A stretch of 64,000 nt of DNA, from the NCBI GenBank assembly GCA_017403125.1, contig JAFQOR010000031.1:1-64000 (forward strand). Direction: 5' to 3'. The stretch is from Alistipes sp. Lineage in GTDB: Bacteria > Bacteroidota > Bacteroidia > Bacteroidales > Rikenellaceae. The position numbers were made by a program, and so were the translations under genes. A model generated the notes under the pieces. That model ran no database searches and was not told the origin of the DNA. It worked only from the letters and a program-made list of their open reading frames with translations. This document shows, piece after piece, positions 1 through 8,886 of the stretch; within the stretch, counting starts at the first letter, position 1; the number at the start of each line of letters is the position of its first letter.

Positions 1-23
1 GTTGCAACTACTTTCTTTGCCAT
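1..23 (-). CDS. DUF4295 family small protein (N-terminal fragment)
   Basis: Only the first seven codons and part of the eighth lie in the window; they read MAKKVVA. In Bacteroidota a roughly 50-residue lysine-rich protein of family DUF4295 starts this way and follows rpmG, usually ahead of ftsY. The gene starts 20 nt after the rpmG stop on the same strand, as expected for the same operon. Its function is unknown; a ribosome-related role is suggested only by its neighbours. The call rests on gene order plus a very short match. Confidence 0.6.
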
Positions 24-43
24 ACTTTACCTTCTTGTTAAAA

Positions 44-226
44 TTACTTAATCTCACGGTGTAAAGTTACTCGCTTCAAGTAAGGATTGTACTTCTTACG
101 CTCCAAACGGTCGGGAGTATTCTTCTTGTTCTTGGTGGTGACGTAACGTGACATACCTGCAACGCCGCTCTCCTTCTGCTCGGTGCACTCCAAGATTACC
201 TGCACTCTGTTACCTTTCTTTGCCAT
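44..226 (-). CDS. rpmG: 50S ribosomal protein L33 (bL33)
   Basis: A 60-residue basic protein of the large ribosomal subunit. The family pattern is visible: a start rich in Lys, the stretch [12 protein letters not shown], then [15 protein letters not shown] and the end [11 protein letters not shown]. There are no zinc-binding Cys pairs, so this is the Cys-free form. The ATG is followed by MAKKGNR, typical for the family. It lies 16 nt after rpmB and 20 nt before the DUF4295 gene, so the three are probably one transcript. Confidence 0.95.
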   Translation of the reverse strand: MAKKGNRVQVILECTEQKESGVAGMSRYVTTKNKKNTPDRLERKKYNPYLKRVTLHREIK

Positions 227-242
227 TTTCTGTTACCTGTTT

Positions 243-476
243 TTAGTAAAGCTTCTTGGGTGCCTTTGCCTCGCGAAGTGCTGCTGCAAGACCCTTCTTG
301 TTAATTGTTTTGATGCCGGCTGCTGAAACCTTCAATGTGATCCAGCGACCCTCCTCCTCCGACCAGAAACGCTTCGTACGCAAATTGGGCGAGAACTTAC
401 GCTTGGTACGGATGTGCGAGTGAGAAACATTGTTACCCACCATCGCTACCTTGCCAGTGATTTCACAAACTTTCAT
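243..476 (-). CDS. rpmB: 50S ribosomal protein L28 (bL28)
   Basis: A 77-residue ribosomal protein with the family start MKVCEITGK, the segment [16 protein letters not shown] and [20 protein letters not shown]. It belongs to the large subunit and is first in the operon rpmB-rpmG-DUF4295. A promoter with both boxes lies 45-75 nt upstream on the minus strand. Length and start agree with the family. Confidence 0.95.
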   Translation of the reverse strand: MKVCEITGKVAMVGNNVSHSHIRTKRKFSPNLRTKRFWSEEEGRWITLKVSAAGIKTINKKGLAAALREAKAPKKLY

Positions 477-521
477 TGTACTTTATTTTAACCTCTCGTG
501 CCACCGTGGCACAAAAGCGCA

Positions 522-552
522 CAAAGATAGCTATTATTTGTCAATTTGCAAA
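522..552 (-). promoter_or_regulatory. Promoter of the rpmB operon
   Basis: On the minus strand TATCTTTG (522-529) matches the Bacteroidota -7 consensus TAnnTTTG, and TTTG (549-552) matches the -33 box, 19 nt apart. The rpmB start codon at 476 is about 45 nt downstream of the -7 box. The rest of the 160-nt gap between pncB and rpmB shows no gene. Confidence 0.75.
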
Positions 553-636
553 CTTTAACTAAAAATAAATGTTTTGTCACGGAGCCTAAAACCGCAACTT
601 TTGTTAAACATCGTATGTGCCTACCTGAGTTCGGCG

Positions 637-1806
637 TTAGTTCTTGCCCTGGTTACGCAGCAGGTAGCGATATACCTTAACCTCCTCTGCGTCGCCCATC
701 TCCTTGCCTTCGACGTCCGAAAGTTTTACGCACAACTCCCTGGGTTTGCGCGAGTTAATCTGGCATGACGAGAGTTTCATGACGATGTTGCACGAGGCGT
801 GTCCCGTGTCGCATGTGAGGTTGGTGCCGATGCCGAACATGCACTTAATGCGTCCCTCGCACGCCTTTTTAATCTCGACGCACTTCTCGAAGTTCAGCGA
901 GTCGCTGAATACGATTGACTTGGTCATGGGGTCGATGCCGAGCTCCTTGTAGCGGTTGATAGCCATGTCGATAAAGGCTATCGGGTCGCCCGAGTCTTGG
1001 CGTACGCCATCGAAGAGACAGGCGTGCTTCTTGGAGAAGTTGTTGAAGAAAACCTCCGAGCCGAAGCTATCTGTAAGGGCTGTGCCGAGGTAGCCATCAT
1101 AGACCTTTACCCAATCCTCCATTGTGAGGTAGTTGGCATTACGCGGACCACCGTTTACGGCTGCGATGAACATCGGAAGTTCGTGCGGATAGGTGCCTAT
1201 CATCTTCATGTCAAGCTCCATTGCCAAGTGGCAGTTCGATGTGCCCGTGCAGCCGCAGGGGTTGTTTTTGAGGTGTTTAACGACCATGCGTTGCACGTCG
1301 TATGAGAAGCGGCGACGTGTGCCGAAGTCCGAAAAGATGAGGTTGTTGTCGCGCGCAATCTGCTCCTTCTTCTCCAAGCGTTCAATCATAGCCTCGGCGT
1401 CGTAGCTGTTGCGTAGGTGGAAGAGCTCCGAAACGGTGGCAAGGATAGGTATCTCGTAGAGCGTAACCTTGTACATGTAGTCCGTGACGTTGATTTGCAG
1501 ATGCTGCTCCTCGTCCAACCATACGTTAATCTTCGAGGCGTCGAAGCGGAAGCCTGTGAGCCACTCGAAGTAGTTCTGTGGAATGTATTTGCAGTTCTCG
1601 TTCATGTAACGGAACTCGTCGTCGGAGAGCGATATGCGCTCCAAAGCCTTAAACTCAGCCCTTAAATCCTCCAAGAAATCCTCGTCGTAGCGTGTCTTGG
1701 CGCGGTCGTTAAATGTGAAGGTGCCTATTGCCTGCGGGTAGAGTTTGAAGTAGGCGTAGGATGTTGTGAACTTGTAGAGATCCGTATCCAATATTGAACG
1801 TATCAT
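637..1806 (-). CDS. pncB: Nicotinate phosphoribosyltransferase
   Basis: This 389-residue enzyme makes nicotinate mononucleotide from nicotinate and PRPP, the entry step of the Preiss-Handler NAD salvage route in the cytoplasm. Family signatures include the start MIRSILDTDLYKFTT, GTSNCHLAMELDMKMIGTYP followed by His-Glu (region of the phosphorylated His), the FGIGTNLTCDT loop that binds phosphate, and VKLSDVEGK near the end. The reading frame extends 17 codons upstream, but the ATG at 1806 gives the usual N terminus. It begins 13 nt after the cinA stop, so the two NAD-related genes are probably co-transcribed with the upstream dihydroorotate dehydrogenase homologue. Confidence 0.95.
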   Translation of the reverse strand: MIRSILDTDLYKFTTSYAYFKLYPQAIGTFTFNDRAKTRYDEDFLEDLRAEFKALERISLSDDEFRYMNENCKYIPQNYFEWLTGFRFDASKINVWLDEEQHLQINVTDYMYKVTLYEIPILATVSELFHLRNSYDAEAMIERLEKKEQIARDNNLIFSDFGTRRRFSYDVQRMVVKHLKNNPCGCTGTSNCHLAMELDMKMIGTYPHELPMFIAAVNGGPRNANYLTMEDWVKVYDGYLGTALTDSFGSEVFFNNFSKKHACLFDGVRQDSGDPIAFIDMAINRYKELGIDPMTKSIVFSDSLNFEKCVEIKKACEGRIKCMFGIGTNLTCDTGHASCNIVMKLSSCQINSRKPRELCVKLSDVEGKEMGDAEEVKVYRYLLRNQGKN

Positions 1807-1819
1807 GGCTATGTAGTTT

Positions 1820-3064
1820 TTAGAGTTTGCGTAGTTCGTTGTATAGCATCTCGACAACGTATGCCGAGGCGCGCTTTATGATTTGCTGGCGGTCGGTGCC
1901 CGAGTTGCGCATCATAGATATGGTTCGAGTAGGTGTTGCAACAGCCATCCATACCGTGCCTACGGGCTTCTCGACAGAGCCCCCGGAGGGCCCTGCAATG
2001 CCGCTGGTGGCTATGGCGTAGTCGGCACCCGAAATTCGGCGTGCGCCCTCTGCCATCTGCTCGACAACCTCGCGGCTTACGGCACCATGGCGTTCGATGG
2101 TGGCGCTATCTACGCCCAGAATGTTGGACTTTGCAGCGTTGGAGTAGGCTACGATGCCCGTTAGAAAGTATGCCGAGGCACCTGCCATTGAGGTGAAACT
2201 TGCTGCGATGTTGCCTCCCGTGCAGCTCTCTGCCGTGGCAAGCGTAAGACCTCGCTCCGAGAGTATGCGGTGTACGTTACTCTCGACAGACGCCCCCTCT
2301 TCGCCTACGATGTGGTCGCCGATGAGTTGCTCCAACTTGCCGAACTCTTGGCGCATGGCGACCTCCGCCTCGCTGCGCTCGACATCGTATGCCGAGAGAC
2401 GCAGACGCACGATGTTGGGTGCGGGAAGGTAGGCAAGGTGCATGTAGTCGGGTAGGGCATCCTCCCACGCAGCTATACGCTCGGCGAGTAGCGACTCGGC
2501 TATGCCGTGGGTTATGAGCGTGAGGTGGACGATAGATTTTAGCATGAAGCGCTTTTTGAGGCGCGGTATCACCTCGTCCTGCATCAGATGCTCCATCTCG
2601 AAGGGTACGCCGGGTAGCGATACTACCACAGCGTCGCCTTCGCACTCGAACCACATGCCCGGGGCTGTGCCGTGGGCGTTGTGTAGTGGCGTGCAGCACG
2701 CCGGAAGCATCGCCTGTGAGCGGTTGAGCTCGGTGAAGGCTATGCCGCGACGAGCCAACAGGCTCTCGATATGTTGCCCCTCGGTATCGTTGTAGCGTAG
2801 TTCGGAGTTGAATATGCGGGCAAGGGTGTGTTTCGTGATGTCGTCTTTGGTAGGGCCCAAGCCTCCCGTGATGACTACAACCTGTGATGTGAGTAGCGCT
2901 GTGCGTATGCTACTCTCGATTTGATGGTCGCTGTCGCCTATCGAGAGCTTGCTCTCGACGGTTATGCCGGCACCATTCAGGTGGCGCGCAATCGACACGC
3001 TGTTGGTATCGACAATCTGCCCGATGAGAATCTCATCGCCGATGGTTATGATTGTAGCTTTCAT
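1820..3064 (-). CDS. cinA: CinA: competence/damage-inducible protein with NMN deamidase domain
   Basis: A 414-residue two-domain protein. The N-terminal MoaB/MogA-like (COG1058) domain spans about residues 1-170 with the motif TGGLGPTKDD. The C-terminal PncC domain (about 255-412) converts NMN to nicotinate mononucleotide and shows ATAESCTGG, SNAAKSNILGV and ATSGIAGPSGG, carrying the Ser/Lys/Thr active-site region. In related CinA proteins the N-terminal domain hydrolyses ADP-ribose. The gene starts 7 nt after the DHODH-like gene and is followed by pncB, which uses the same pyridine nucleotide pool. Length is normal. Confidence 0.93.
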   Translation of the reverse strand: MKATIITIGDEILIGQIVDTNSVSIARHLNGAGITVESKLSIGDSDHQIESSIRTALLTSQVVVITGGLGPTKDDITKHTLARIFNSELRYNDTEGQHIESLLARRGIAFTELNRSQAMLPACCTPLHNAHGTAPGMWFECEGDAVVVSLPGVPFEMEHLMQDEVIPRLKKRFMLKSIVHLTLITHGIAESLLAERIAAWEDALPDYMHLAYLPAPNIVRLRLSAYDVERSEAEVAMRQEFGKLEQLIGDHIVGEEGASVESNVHRILSERGLTLATAESCTGGNIAASFTSMAGASAYFLTGIVAYSNAAKSNILGVDSATIERHGAVSREVVEQMAEGARRISGADYAIATSGIAGPSGGSVEKPVGTVWMAVATPTRTISMMRNSGTDRQQIIKRASAYVVEMLYNELRKL

Positions 3065-3070
3065 GCCCCT

Positions 3071-4177
3071 TTAACTATTGTTTGTCGCATCTTGTGGTAT
3101 CTCGGCTGTTGGCGCGTCGCCCGCCGTGGTCGTATGCTGTGCTTCGGCGGCTAATGCTTGTTGCGAGGCGAGGTACATGGCTTTGGTTGTTTTGCGCAAC
3201 AGTCGCAGACCATTCTCGCGTATGCCCATGTTGAGTGCAACAAGCGAGGCTCCGGCATCCAACATTCGCATTATGTCACTTGGATTCATCATGCCACCCG
3301 AGCCTATGATGGGGTAGTTGCCCTCGGTCTTTTGGTGAATGTAGCGCACAACCTCTATCGCTCTGTCCGTAAGCAGAGCGCCCGATATTGCACCCGAAGC
3401 ATCGGGGGTCATGTCCGACGAGCCGGCAACGGCAACCAGCCCATCAAGGGGCGTGGTTATAAGCACGTCGATAATCTCGTCTATCTGACTCTGACTCAAA
3501 TCGGGCGATATCTTCAAAAGTATAGGGCGGTAGTCTGCCTGACCACGTCTAAACTCGAAGAGTGGTTCGATAAGATGCGTTATGGAGTCGCGGTCAGAAA
3601 GCACAAAACTCTTCGCGGCGGTGTTGCATGCGATATTTATGGTGAAGTAATCGACATACTGATACATGTTGCGGAAGACTCGCAAGTACTCCTTGGCAGC
3701 ATCACTGCGCTGTGTTGTCGTCAGCTTGCCGATGTTGCAGCCTATGACCAAGTTACGGGTATGTTTCGAGCGCTTGCGAACGTTTGAGAGCACATACTCC
3801 ATGCCCTTGCTCGGATATCCGGAGTTGTCGATGATGGATTCTGCCGAGCGCAGACGCTCAATCCTCGGACGCGGTGTGCCAAACTGCGCACGGGGTAGCA
3901 CCGAGCCTATCTCGACGAAGCCAAAGCCTGCGGCCGCAAGTTCATCAATGGTGTCGCCGTCGGGGTCGAATCCTGCGCCTATGCCTATGGGGTTGCGAAA
4001 ACGTATGCCAAAGACCTCGCAGTCGAACTTGTGTTTACTGCGTGGCGCATGACACACCCTTATCCACCACTTGCCCAAAGGGAGTCTCCCCACGAAACGA
4101 AGCCCCGACATGCGAAGCTTGTGTGCCGTCTCGGCGGGCAGAGCCCAAAGTATATTTTGAAAGATTGATCGTTTCAT
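3071..4177 (-). CDS. pyrD: Dihydroorotate dehydrogenase (class 2-like), divergent active site
   Basis: A 368-residue FMN TIM-barrel protein resembling quinone-dependent class 2 enzymes, with an N-terminal helical part (FQNILWALPAETAHKLRMSGL) suited to membrane association. Family segments are present: GIRFRNPIGIGAGFD, GFGFVEIGSVLPRAQ, GNPxPR-like TPRPRIERL, GLVAV, and IIGSGGMMNPSDIMRMLDAGAS. Several key positions are unusual: the Lys of the AGFDK motif is Pro (GAGFDPDG), the NRxGFNN motif reads NSGYPS, the SSPNT loop reads ACNT (Cys184, one residue shorter), and the C-terminal FMN phosphate motif SGF is MGI. It may be an authentic lineage-specific PyrD or a paralogue with another role. It heads the cinA-pncB operon. 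Confidence 0.75.
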   Translation of the reverse strand: MKRSIFQNILWALPAETAHKLRMSGLRFVGRLPLGKWWIRVCHAPRSKHKFDCEVFGIRFRNPIGIGAGFDPDGDTIDELAAAGFGFVEIGSVLPRAQFGTPRPRIERLRSAESIIDNSGYPSKGMEYVLSNVRKRSKHTRNLVIGCNIGKLTTTQRSDAAKEYLRVFRNMYQYVDYFTINIACNTAAKSFVLSDRDSITHLIEPLFEFRRGQADYRPILLKISPDLSQSQIDEIIDVLITTPLDGLVAVAGSSDMTPDASGAISGALLTDRAIEVVRYIHQKTEGNYPIIGSGGMMNPSDIMRMLDAGASLVALNMGIRENGLRLLRKTTKAMYLASQQALAAEAQHTTTAGDAPTAEIPQDATNNS

Positions 4178-4454
4178 CCTAAATGTTTTTCGATGCTTTT
4201 AATCGAAAACATACTACAAATATACAAACATTTGGCTGTTATCGAAAGAAAATGTAGAAATATTTTTAGGAATTAACCATTTGGGCGGCGGTATGGGCAA
4301 GTTTTGCTGCGAGTTGTGCAAGGGTTGTGGGTGTGACAGCGTGTTTGAGTGCGTACATGGTCCCACGAAAGCGGAGCCCCGGGCAATACGTGAGATGACT
4401 CGGGCTCCGGCGCTAAATGCCTAATGCGCAATATGGCGTACCTTTGGTGGCAGA

Positions 4455-5450
4455 CTAAAAATACTCCTCGCGGTAGTCGTAGTTGTTGCGTTGTGACTCG
4501 AAGGTTGTGGGGTTGGATTTGAGATGCTCTGTTTGAGCTATTATTGGACAGTATTGCTCTATGCTATCGACCATCTCCTGCCACTCGATATCGCGAGGTA
4601 CGACGGGTGTTACCTCCGGCGGATACCAACCCTTGATGGGGAGCTCGAAGAAGTCGGCAAATTGGCTTATAACCATTGCAGTAGCATTCGCCTTACCCTG
4701 TTTCGAGTAGCCTGCAATATGGGGCGTTGCAAGCTCGGCAGATTGCAGTATGTCTGCATCCAACGAAGGCTCACCTTCCCATACGTCGAAAATGTAGCGA
4801 TGACCACTCTCCTTTACGGCGCGGTTGTCGGCTACGGCGCCACGCGAGGCGTTGATGATTGTGGCGTTAGGGCGCATGCGACCAATGAGTTCGCTATTGA
4901 CCATGTGGCGAGTGTCGCTGTTTAGTGGGGTGTGTAACGTGATTATGTCGCACTGCTCGGCAATCTCGGCAATCGAGTAGAACTCTCCGCCTTCGCGCAT
5001 CTGGCGTGGAGGGTCGCACTCCATAACGCGGAAACCCCAATGTCGTGCGTAATGGGCCACGTTCCTGCCAACATTACCTACGCCCACAACACCCAGCGTA
5101 TAGTCCGATGGCTGTTTGTTATCCATGAGCGAGATGTGGCGCAGGGCGGCGGCTACCCACTGCAACACTCCGCGGGCGTTGCATCCCGCGGCGCGGGCTA
5201 CGGTGATGCCCGCTTTGTGGCAGTACTCCTCGTCGATATGATCGGTGCCGATGGTGGCCGTGGCGATGAATCTTATGTTCGAGCCCACCAATAGCTCGCG
5301 GTTGCAGTGGGTGCGGGTGCGTATTATCATTGCGTCACAGAGCTTTATGCGCTCGGCGTCAATTTCGCGACCGTCGCAGTAGGCGACCTCGGCATAGGGT
5401 TCAAGGATGCCCTTGATGTAGGGTATGGCTTTGTCGATTATAACTCTCAT
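4455..5450 (-). CDS. pdxB: Erythronate-4-phosphate dehydrogenase
   Basis: This 331-residue NAD-dependent 2-hydroxyacid dehydrogenase oxidises 4-phosphoerythronate in the DXP-dependent pathway to pyridoxal 5'-phosphate. Visible features are the start MRVIIDKAIPYIKG, IATATIGTDHID, the Rossmann motif GVVGVGNVGRNVA (about residues 110-122), the catalytic Arg in NASRGAVADN, and the catalytic His in TPHIAGYSKQGKANATAM. The reading frame begins 19 codons earlier, but this ATG gives the family's N terminus. The gene stands alone, divergent from the arginase-fold gene; a -7-like TACCTTTG (5494-5501, minus) lies 44 nt upstream. Confidence 0.92.
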   Translation of the reverse strand: MRVIIDKAIPYIKGILEPYAEVAYCDGREIDAERIKLCDAMIIRTRTHCNRELLVGSNIRFIATATIGTDHIDEEYCHKAGITVARAAGCNARGVLQWVAAALRHISLMDNKQPSDYTLGVVGVGNVGRNVAHYARHWGFRVMECDPPRQMREGGEFYSIAEIAEQCDIITLHTPLNSDTRHMVNSELIGRMRPNATIINASRGAVADNRAVKESGHRYIFDVWEGEPSLDADILQSAELATPHIAGYSKQGKANATAMVISQFADFFELPIKGWYPPEVTPVVPRDIEWQEMVDSIEQYCPIIAQTEHLKSNPTTFESQRNNYDYREEYF

Positions 5451-5587
5451 CTCTATGGTTGTGCTACGAGAGAGTAACTCTCTAATTTTTTTACAAAGGT
5501 AGGACATTTATTCAAAAAAAGTGCTATATTTGCACGTTATTTTTATATGAATGACCGGTGTGAACAGCACCCATTAAACAGAACGCT

Positions 5588-6646
5588 ATGCAGACCAAGC
5601 AGTTTGATTTCGATGGCATCATGCCCGACAACGGCAACTATTTCGGCATGCCTCTCTCTCCCGACGAGGCGGCACTCGTTTTGGTGTCGGCACCGTGGGA
5701 TGTTACGGTGGCTACGCGCGAGGGTAGCTCCTATGCCCCCGATGCGATTATCGAGGCATCGCGCTTCATAGGTCTATCGGACCCCGCGAATGGTGATAGT
5801 TGGCGTAAGGGTATAGCAACAGCCCCCATCGACTATACTATTCAGGATGCCTCACACAGGTTGCGCTCGGATGCGTTGCGCATAATAAAACTCCTGGACG
5901 AGATGGGGTTGTCGTTCATCGAGAATATTATCTCGGACCGTAGGTTGAAGCGCATCAATGAGATGTCGGCGCAGATAAACGAGAATATTTATAACCAAAC
6001 CAAGCAGTGGCTTGCCAAGGGTAAGATTGTGGGTTTGGTTGGTGGTGACCAATCGACGATATATGGAGCGGTAAAGGCTGTTGGCGAGAAGTATGGTCGC
6101 ATAGGTGTGCTGCATATCGACTCGCAGTGCGATATGGACGAGGAGAGTCGCGGTTTCGATTACTCGAACTCGTCGGTGATGCGTAACCTGATGCAGGATG
6201 TGGCGCAGATAGAGTGCTATATGGGTGTCGGCATGCGCGACTTCACGCCCGCAGTGTGGCGTAAGGTGCAGGAGGATCCGCGAATGAATGTATGCACGGC
6301 CGAGGATGTGTCGCGTCGCGAGTTCGAGGGTGCAACATGGCGTAGCGTATGTGACGAGATTGTAGCGAAGTTGCCCGACAACGTATATGTGTCGCTCGAC
6401 ATCGACGCCCTGACGTTGGAGTGTTCGCCCCACACGGGAGTGCGTGTGCCGGGCGGTTTGCCGTTCCAGAGGGTGGTATATCTGTTAGAGCGCTTGGTGG
6501 AGTCGGGTCGTCGCATTGTGGGTTTCGACCTCACGGAGGTTGTTCCCGACCTAAACGATAAGAGTGATGCAGCCATTGCTGCGCGTCTGCTATTCAAGAT
6601 GTGTAACGTGGCTCTCAAACACCACCACGCCGTAGAGATAATCTAA
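5588..6646 (+). CDS. Arginase/agmatinase-fold protein with altered metal ligands
   Basis: A 352-residue member of the ureohydrolase superfamily, whose usual members (arginase, agmatinase, formimidoylglutamase) hydrolyse guanidino compounds with two Mn ions. The core motifs are recognisable: VGGDQS (residues 152-156), LHIDSQCDMD (175-184) and SLDIDALTLECSP (269-281). Four aspartate ligands remain (D178, D182, D271, D273), but both histidine ligands expected in GGDH and DAHxD are glutamines (Q155, Q180). It may bind a different or single metal, or have lost hydrolase activity. A -7 box TATATTTG sits at 5525-5532. The gene is monocistronic, divergent from pdxB and followed by nhaA in the same direction. 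Confidence 0.8.
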   Translation: MQTKQFDFDGIMPDNGNYFGMPLSPDEAALVLVSAPWDVTVATREGSSYAPDAIIEASRFIGLSDPANGDSWRKGIATAPIDYTIQDASHRLRSDALRIIKLLDEMGLSFIENIISDRRLKRINEMSAQINENIYNQTKQWLAKGKIVGLVGGDQSTIYGAVKAVGEKYGRIGVLHIDSQCDMDEESRGFDYSNSSVMRNLMQDVAQIECYMGVGMRDFTPAVWRKVQEDPRMNVCTAEDVSRREFEGATWRSVCDEIVAKLPDNVYVSLDIDALTLECSPHTGVRVPGGLPFQRVVYLLERLVESGRRIVGFDLTEVVPDLNDKSDAAIAARLLFKMCNVALKHHHAVEII

Positions 6647-6733
6647 ATTTGTCGCATAGGTGCGCAATTCCCCTCGTGATGCGATGTGGGGGAGTGTTGG
6701 GGAAGAAACTTTTTTATTAAAACAGATAGAAAG

Positions 6734-8119
6734 ATGTCAATGTTTTCGAAATTTGGTATGGTGAAGCGCAACCACATTCTGTCGCAGCGCGGACGGAATT
6801 TCCTGCAAGCGCCATGGGCAGGAGGTATTGTGCTTGTTGTGTGTGTAATAGTTGCTATGTTGTTAGCGAACTTGCCGGCAACCACCGATATGTATCATCG
6901 TCTGTTACACATGGAGTTTGGCCTTGCTATCGATGGCAACCTCTTCCCGGAGGGTATGACACTCGAAAAGTTTATAAACGACGGTTTGATGGTGGTCTTC
7001 TTCTTTACCGTGGGCTTGGAGATACGCCGAGAGATAACCGACGGTCAGCTCTCGACGCCGAAGAAGGCTGTGTTACCCATAATTGGCGCTATCGGAGGTA
7101 TGCTCTTCCCGGCGCTTATCTACATCTGTTTCAACGGAGGTACAGAGGTGTCGAATGGCTGGGGTATCCCCACAGCAACAGATATAGCCTTTGCCATAGG
7201 TATCATGTCGCTATTGGGCAACAGAGTCCCTATATCGTTGAAGGTGTTCCTTACAGCGTTGGCTGTGGCAGATGACCTCGGAGCGATATTGGTAATTGCG
7301 TTGTTCTATGGCGAAACACCAAACCTGATGCTTATAAGCATCGCGGTGCTTATCATGATAGGTATCTACATTATGCGTCGTATGGGTGAGTTCCGAATGA
7401 TGGCATATCTGATTCCGGCTGTTGCGGTGTGGATTCTATTCTACTACTCGGGTGTTCACGCTACGCTGTCGGGTGTCATCATGGCTATGCTTATTCCCAC
7501 GAAACCGCGTTACAGCCGCTCGTACTACCTGCATAAAGCAGATATCATCGAGAAGGGTATTGTCGATGCCGATAAGATTGAAGACAAGCACGAGGCGGAG
7601 GAGATGCGTCTGTATCATCTGCGCCGCATGAAGCAGATTTCGAATGGCGCGGAGAGCATGAGCCACCGTATGGAGCATCTGCTTATGCCCTACGTGAACT
7701 TTATTATCATGCCTATCTTTGCACTTGCTAATGCGGGAGTGCATATCCCCTCGGCAGAGTACTTCAATATCTTCGAGTACGATGCCGTGGCAGGCTCTAT
7801 CGGCATGGGCATCTTCTTTGGCTTGGTGGTAGGCAAGCCTCTTGGCATCACGCTGTTGAGCTACTTGGCTATAAAATTTGGCATCGCCGAGCGTCCGACA
7901 GGTGCAACGTGGAAGATGTTCTTGGCCGTAGCATGCTTGGGAGGTATTGGCTTTACGATGTCGATATTTGTGGACAACCTCGCTTTTGATAAGGCAACGC
8001 ACGAGGAGTTTATCAACATGGGTAAGATTGCTATCCTTATGTCATCAGCTCTTGCTGCTGTACTCGGCGCATGTCTTATTGTTCATGAGGCAAAAATCGA
8101 AAAAAGGTTAAAAAAATAA
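6734..8119 (+). CDS. nhaA: Na+/H+ antiporter NhaA
   Basis: A 461-residue inner-membrane antiporter that expels Na+ in exchange for protons, for pH and salt homeostasis. The family shows in FLQAPWAGGIVL, VFFFTVGLEIRREI, GIPTATDIAFAIGI, and ALAVADDLGAILVIALFY, which carries the paired Asp of the ion site; ACLGGIGFTMSIFVDNLAF lies near the end. About a dozen hydrophobic segments can be counted. A longer reading frame starts at 6686, but the ATG at 6734 is preceded by an A/G-rich stretch and gives a normal N terminus. A charged cytoplasmic loop sits around residues 270-315. The FKBP lipoprotein gene follows after 12 nt. Confidence 0.95.
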   Translation: MSMFSKFGMVKRNHILSQRGRNFLQAPWAGGIVLVVCVIVAMLLANLPATTDMYHRLLHMEFGLAIDGNLFPEGMTLEKFINDGLMVVFFFTVGLEIRREITDGQLSTPKKAVLPIIGAIGGMLFPALIYICFNGGTEVSNGWGIPTATDIAFAIGIMSLLGNRVPISLKVFLTALAVADDLGAILVIALFYGETPNLMLISIAVLIMIGIYIMRRMGEFRMMAYLIPAVAVWILFYYSGVHATLSGVIMAMLIPTKPRYSRSYYLHKADIIEKGIVDADKIEDKHEAEEMRLYHLRRMKQISNGAESMSHRMEHLLMPYVNFIIMPIFALANAGVHIPSAEYFNIFEYDAVAGSIGMGIFFGLVVGKPLGITLLSYLAIKFGIAERPTGATWKMFLAVACLGGIGFTMSIFVDNLAFDKATHEEFINMGKIAILMSSALAAVLGACLIVHEAKIEKRLKK

Positions 8120-8131
8120 AGGATAATATCT

Positions 8132-8821
8132 ATGTTCAGACTCTTTTCTGTTGCCACGATATGCTTTGTGCTTGTGTCGTGTAGCGGTGGTGGCGGAGCC
8201 GCCTCGGAGGAGCCGGAGATGCGTAGCAGCCTCGACTCAATGTCGTACGTTATGGGCATGAACATCGCGCTAAACATCATCGAGGTGGATTCGACCATAA
8301 ATGCCGATATGGTGTGTATGGGTATTAGTGATGTCTTTGCCGGCGAGCCGAAACTTAACGACGAACAGGCGCGCACAGCCTTCTTGAAGTATATGAACTA
8401 TGATGAATATGAACGCATAAAACACTTTGAGGAGCGGTTCCTTGCAGATTTGCGCAATCAGGATCGTAAGTTCTATGCTACAACTTCGGGTCTTACCTAT
8501 AAGATTCAGAGCGATGGCGATAACAAGCGTAGGGTCAAAAACAATAGAGATACGGTCAAGGTGTGTTTCCGCGTGCTTAACTCTGCGGGCGACATCATCG
8601 ATACGACCTACTATCGCAACGATACGTTGCGCATAGGCTTGGGTAGCATGCCGCGTGGCTTGCAGGAGGCGTCGAAACTTGTAGGTCAAGGTGGACGCAT
8701 CGAGGCGTGGTTGCCCTCGTCGTTGGCATATGGCTCGGAGGGCTGCGACTCGCTGAATATTGCGCCTAACACCATGCTCTACTACGAGATGACGATTGTT
8801 GAGGTAGAGAAGACAAAGTAG
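8132..8821 (+). CDS. FKBP-type peptidyl-prolyl isomerase, lipoprotein
   Basis: A 229-residue periplasmic folding catalyst. The signal peptide ends in a lipobox (FVLVSC, Cys17), followed by a Gly-rich tether. An FKBP N-terminal-like helical segment (SLDSMSYVMGMNIALNI) and a C-terminal FKBP domain with GGRIEAWLPSSLAYGSEG and the strand MLYYEMTIVEVE follow. The isomerase domain resembles the Mip/FkpA class that dimerises through the N-terminal helices. It lies 12 nt after nhaA and 65 nt before a larger FKBP-like lipoprotein. Anchoring in the outer membrane is inferred from the absence of an obvious retention signal. Confidence 0.85.
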   Translation: MFRLFSVATICFVLVSCSGGGGAASEEPEMRSSLDSMSYVMGMNIALNIIEVDSTINADMVCMGISDVFAGEPKLNDEQARTAFLKYMNYDEYERIKHFEERFLADLRNQDRKFYATTSGLTYKIQSDGDNKRRVKNNRDTVKVCFRVLNSAGDIIDTTYYRNDTLRIGLGSMPRGLQEASKLVGQGGRIEAWLPSSLAYGSEGCDSLNIAPNTMLYYEMTIVEVEKTK

Positions 8822-8886
8822 CACCTGCGATGCGTGCTGCTGATACGCGATATATTGAGAGAGAAACTTAAAAAAAAATATTAGGA

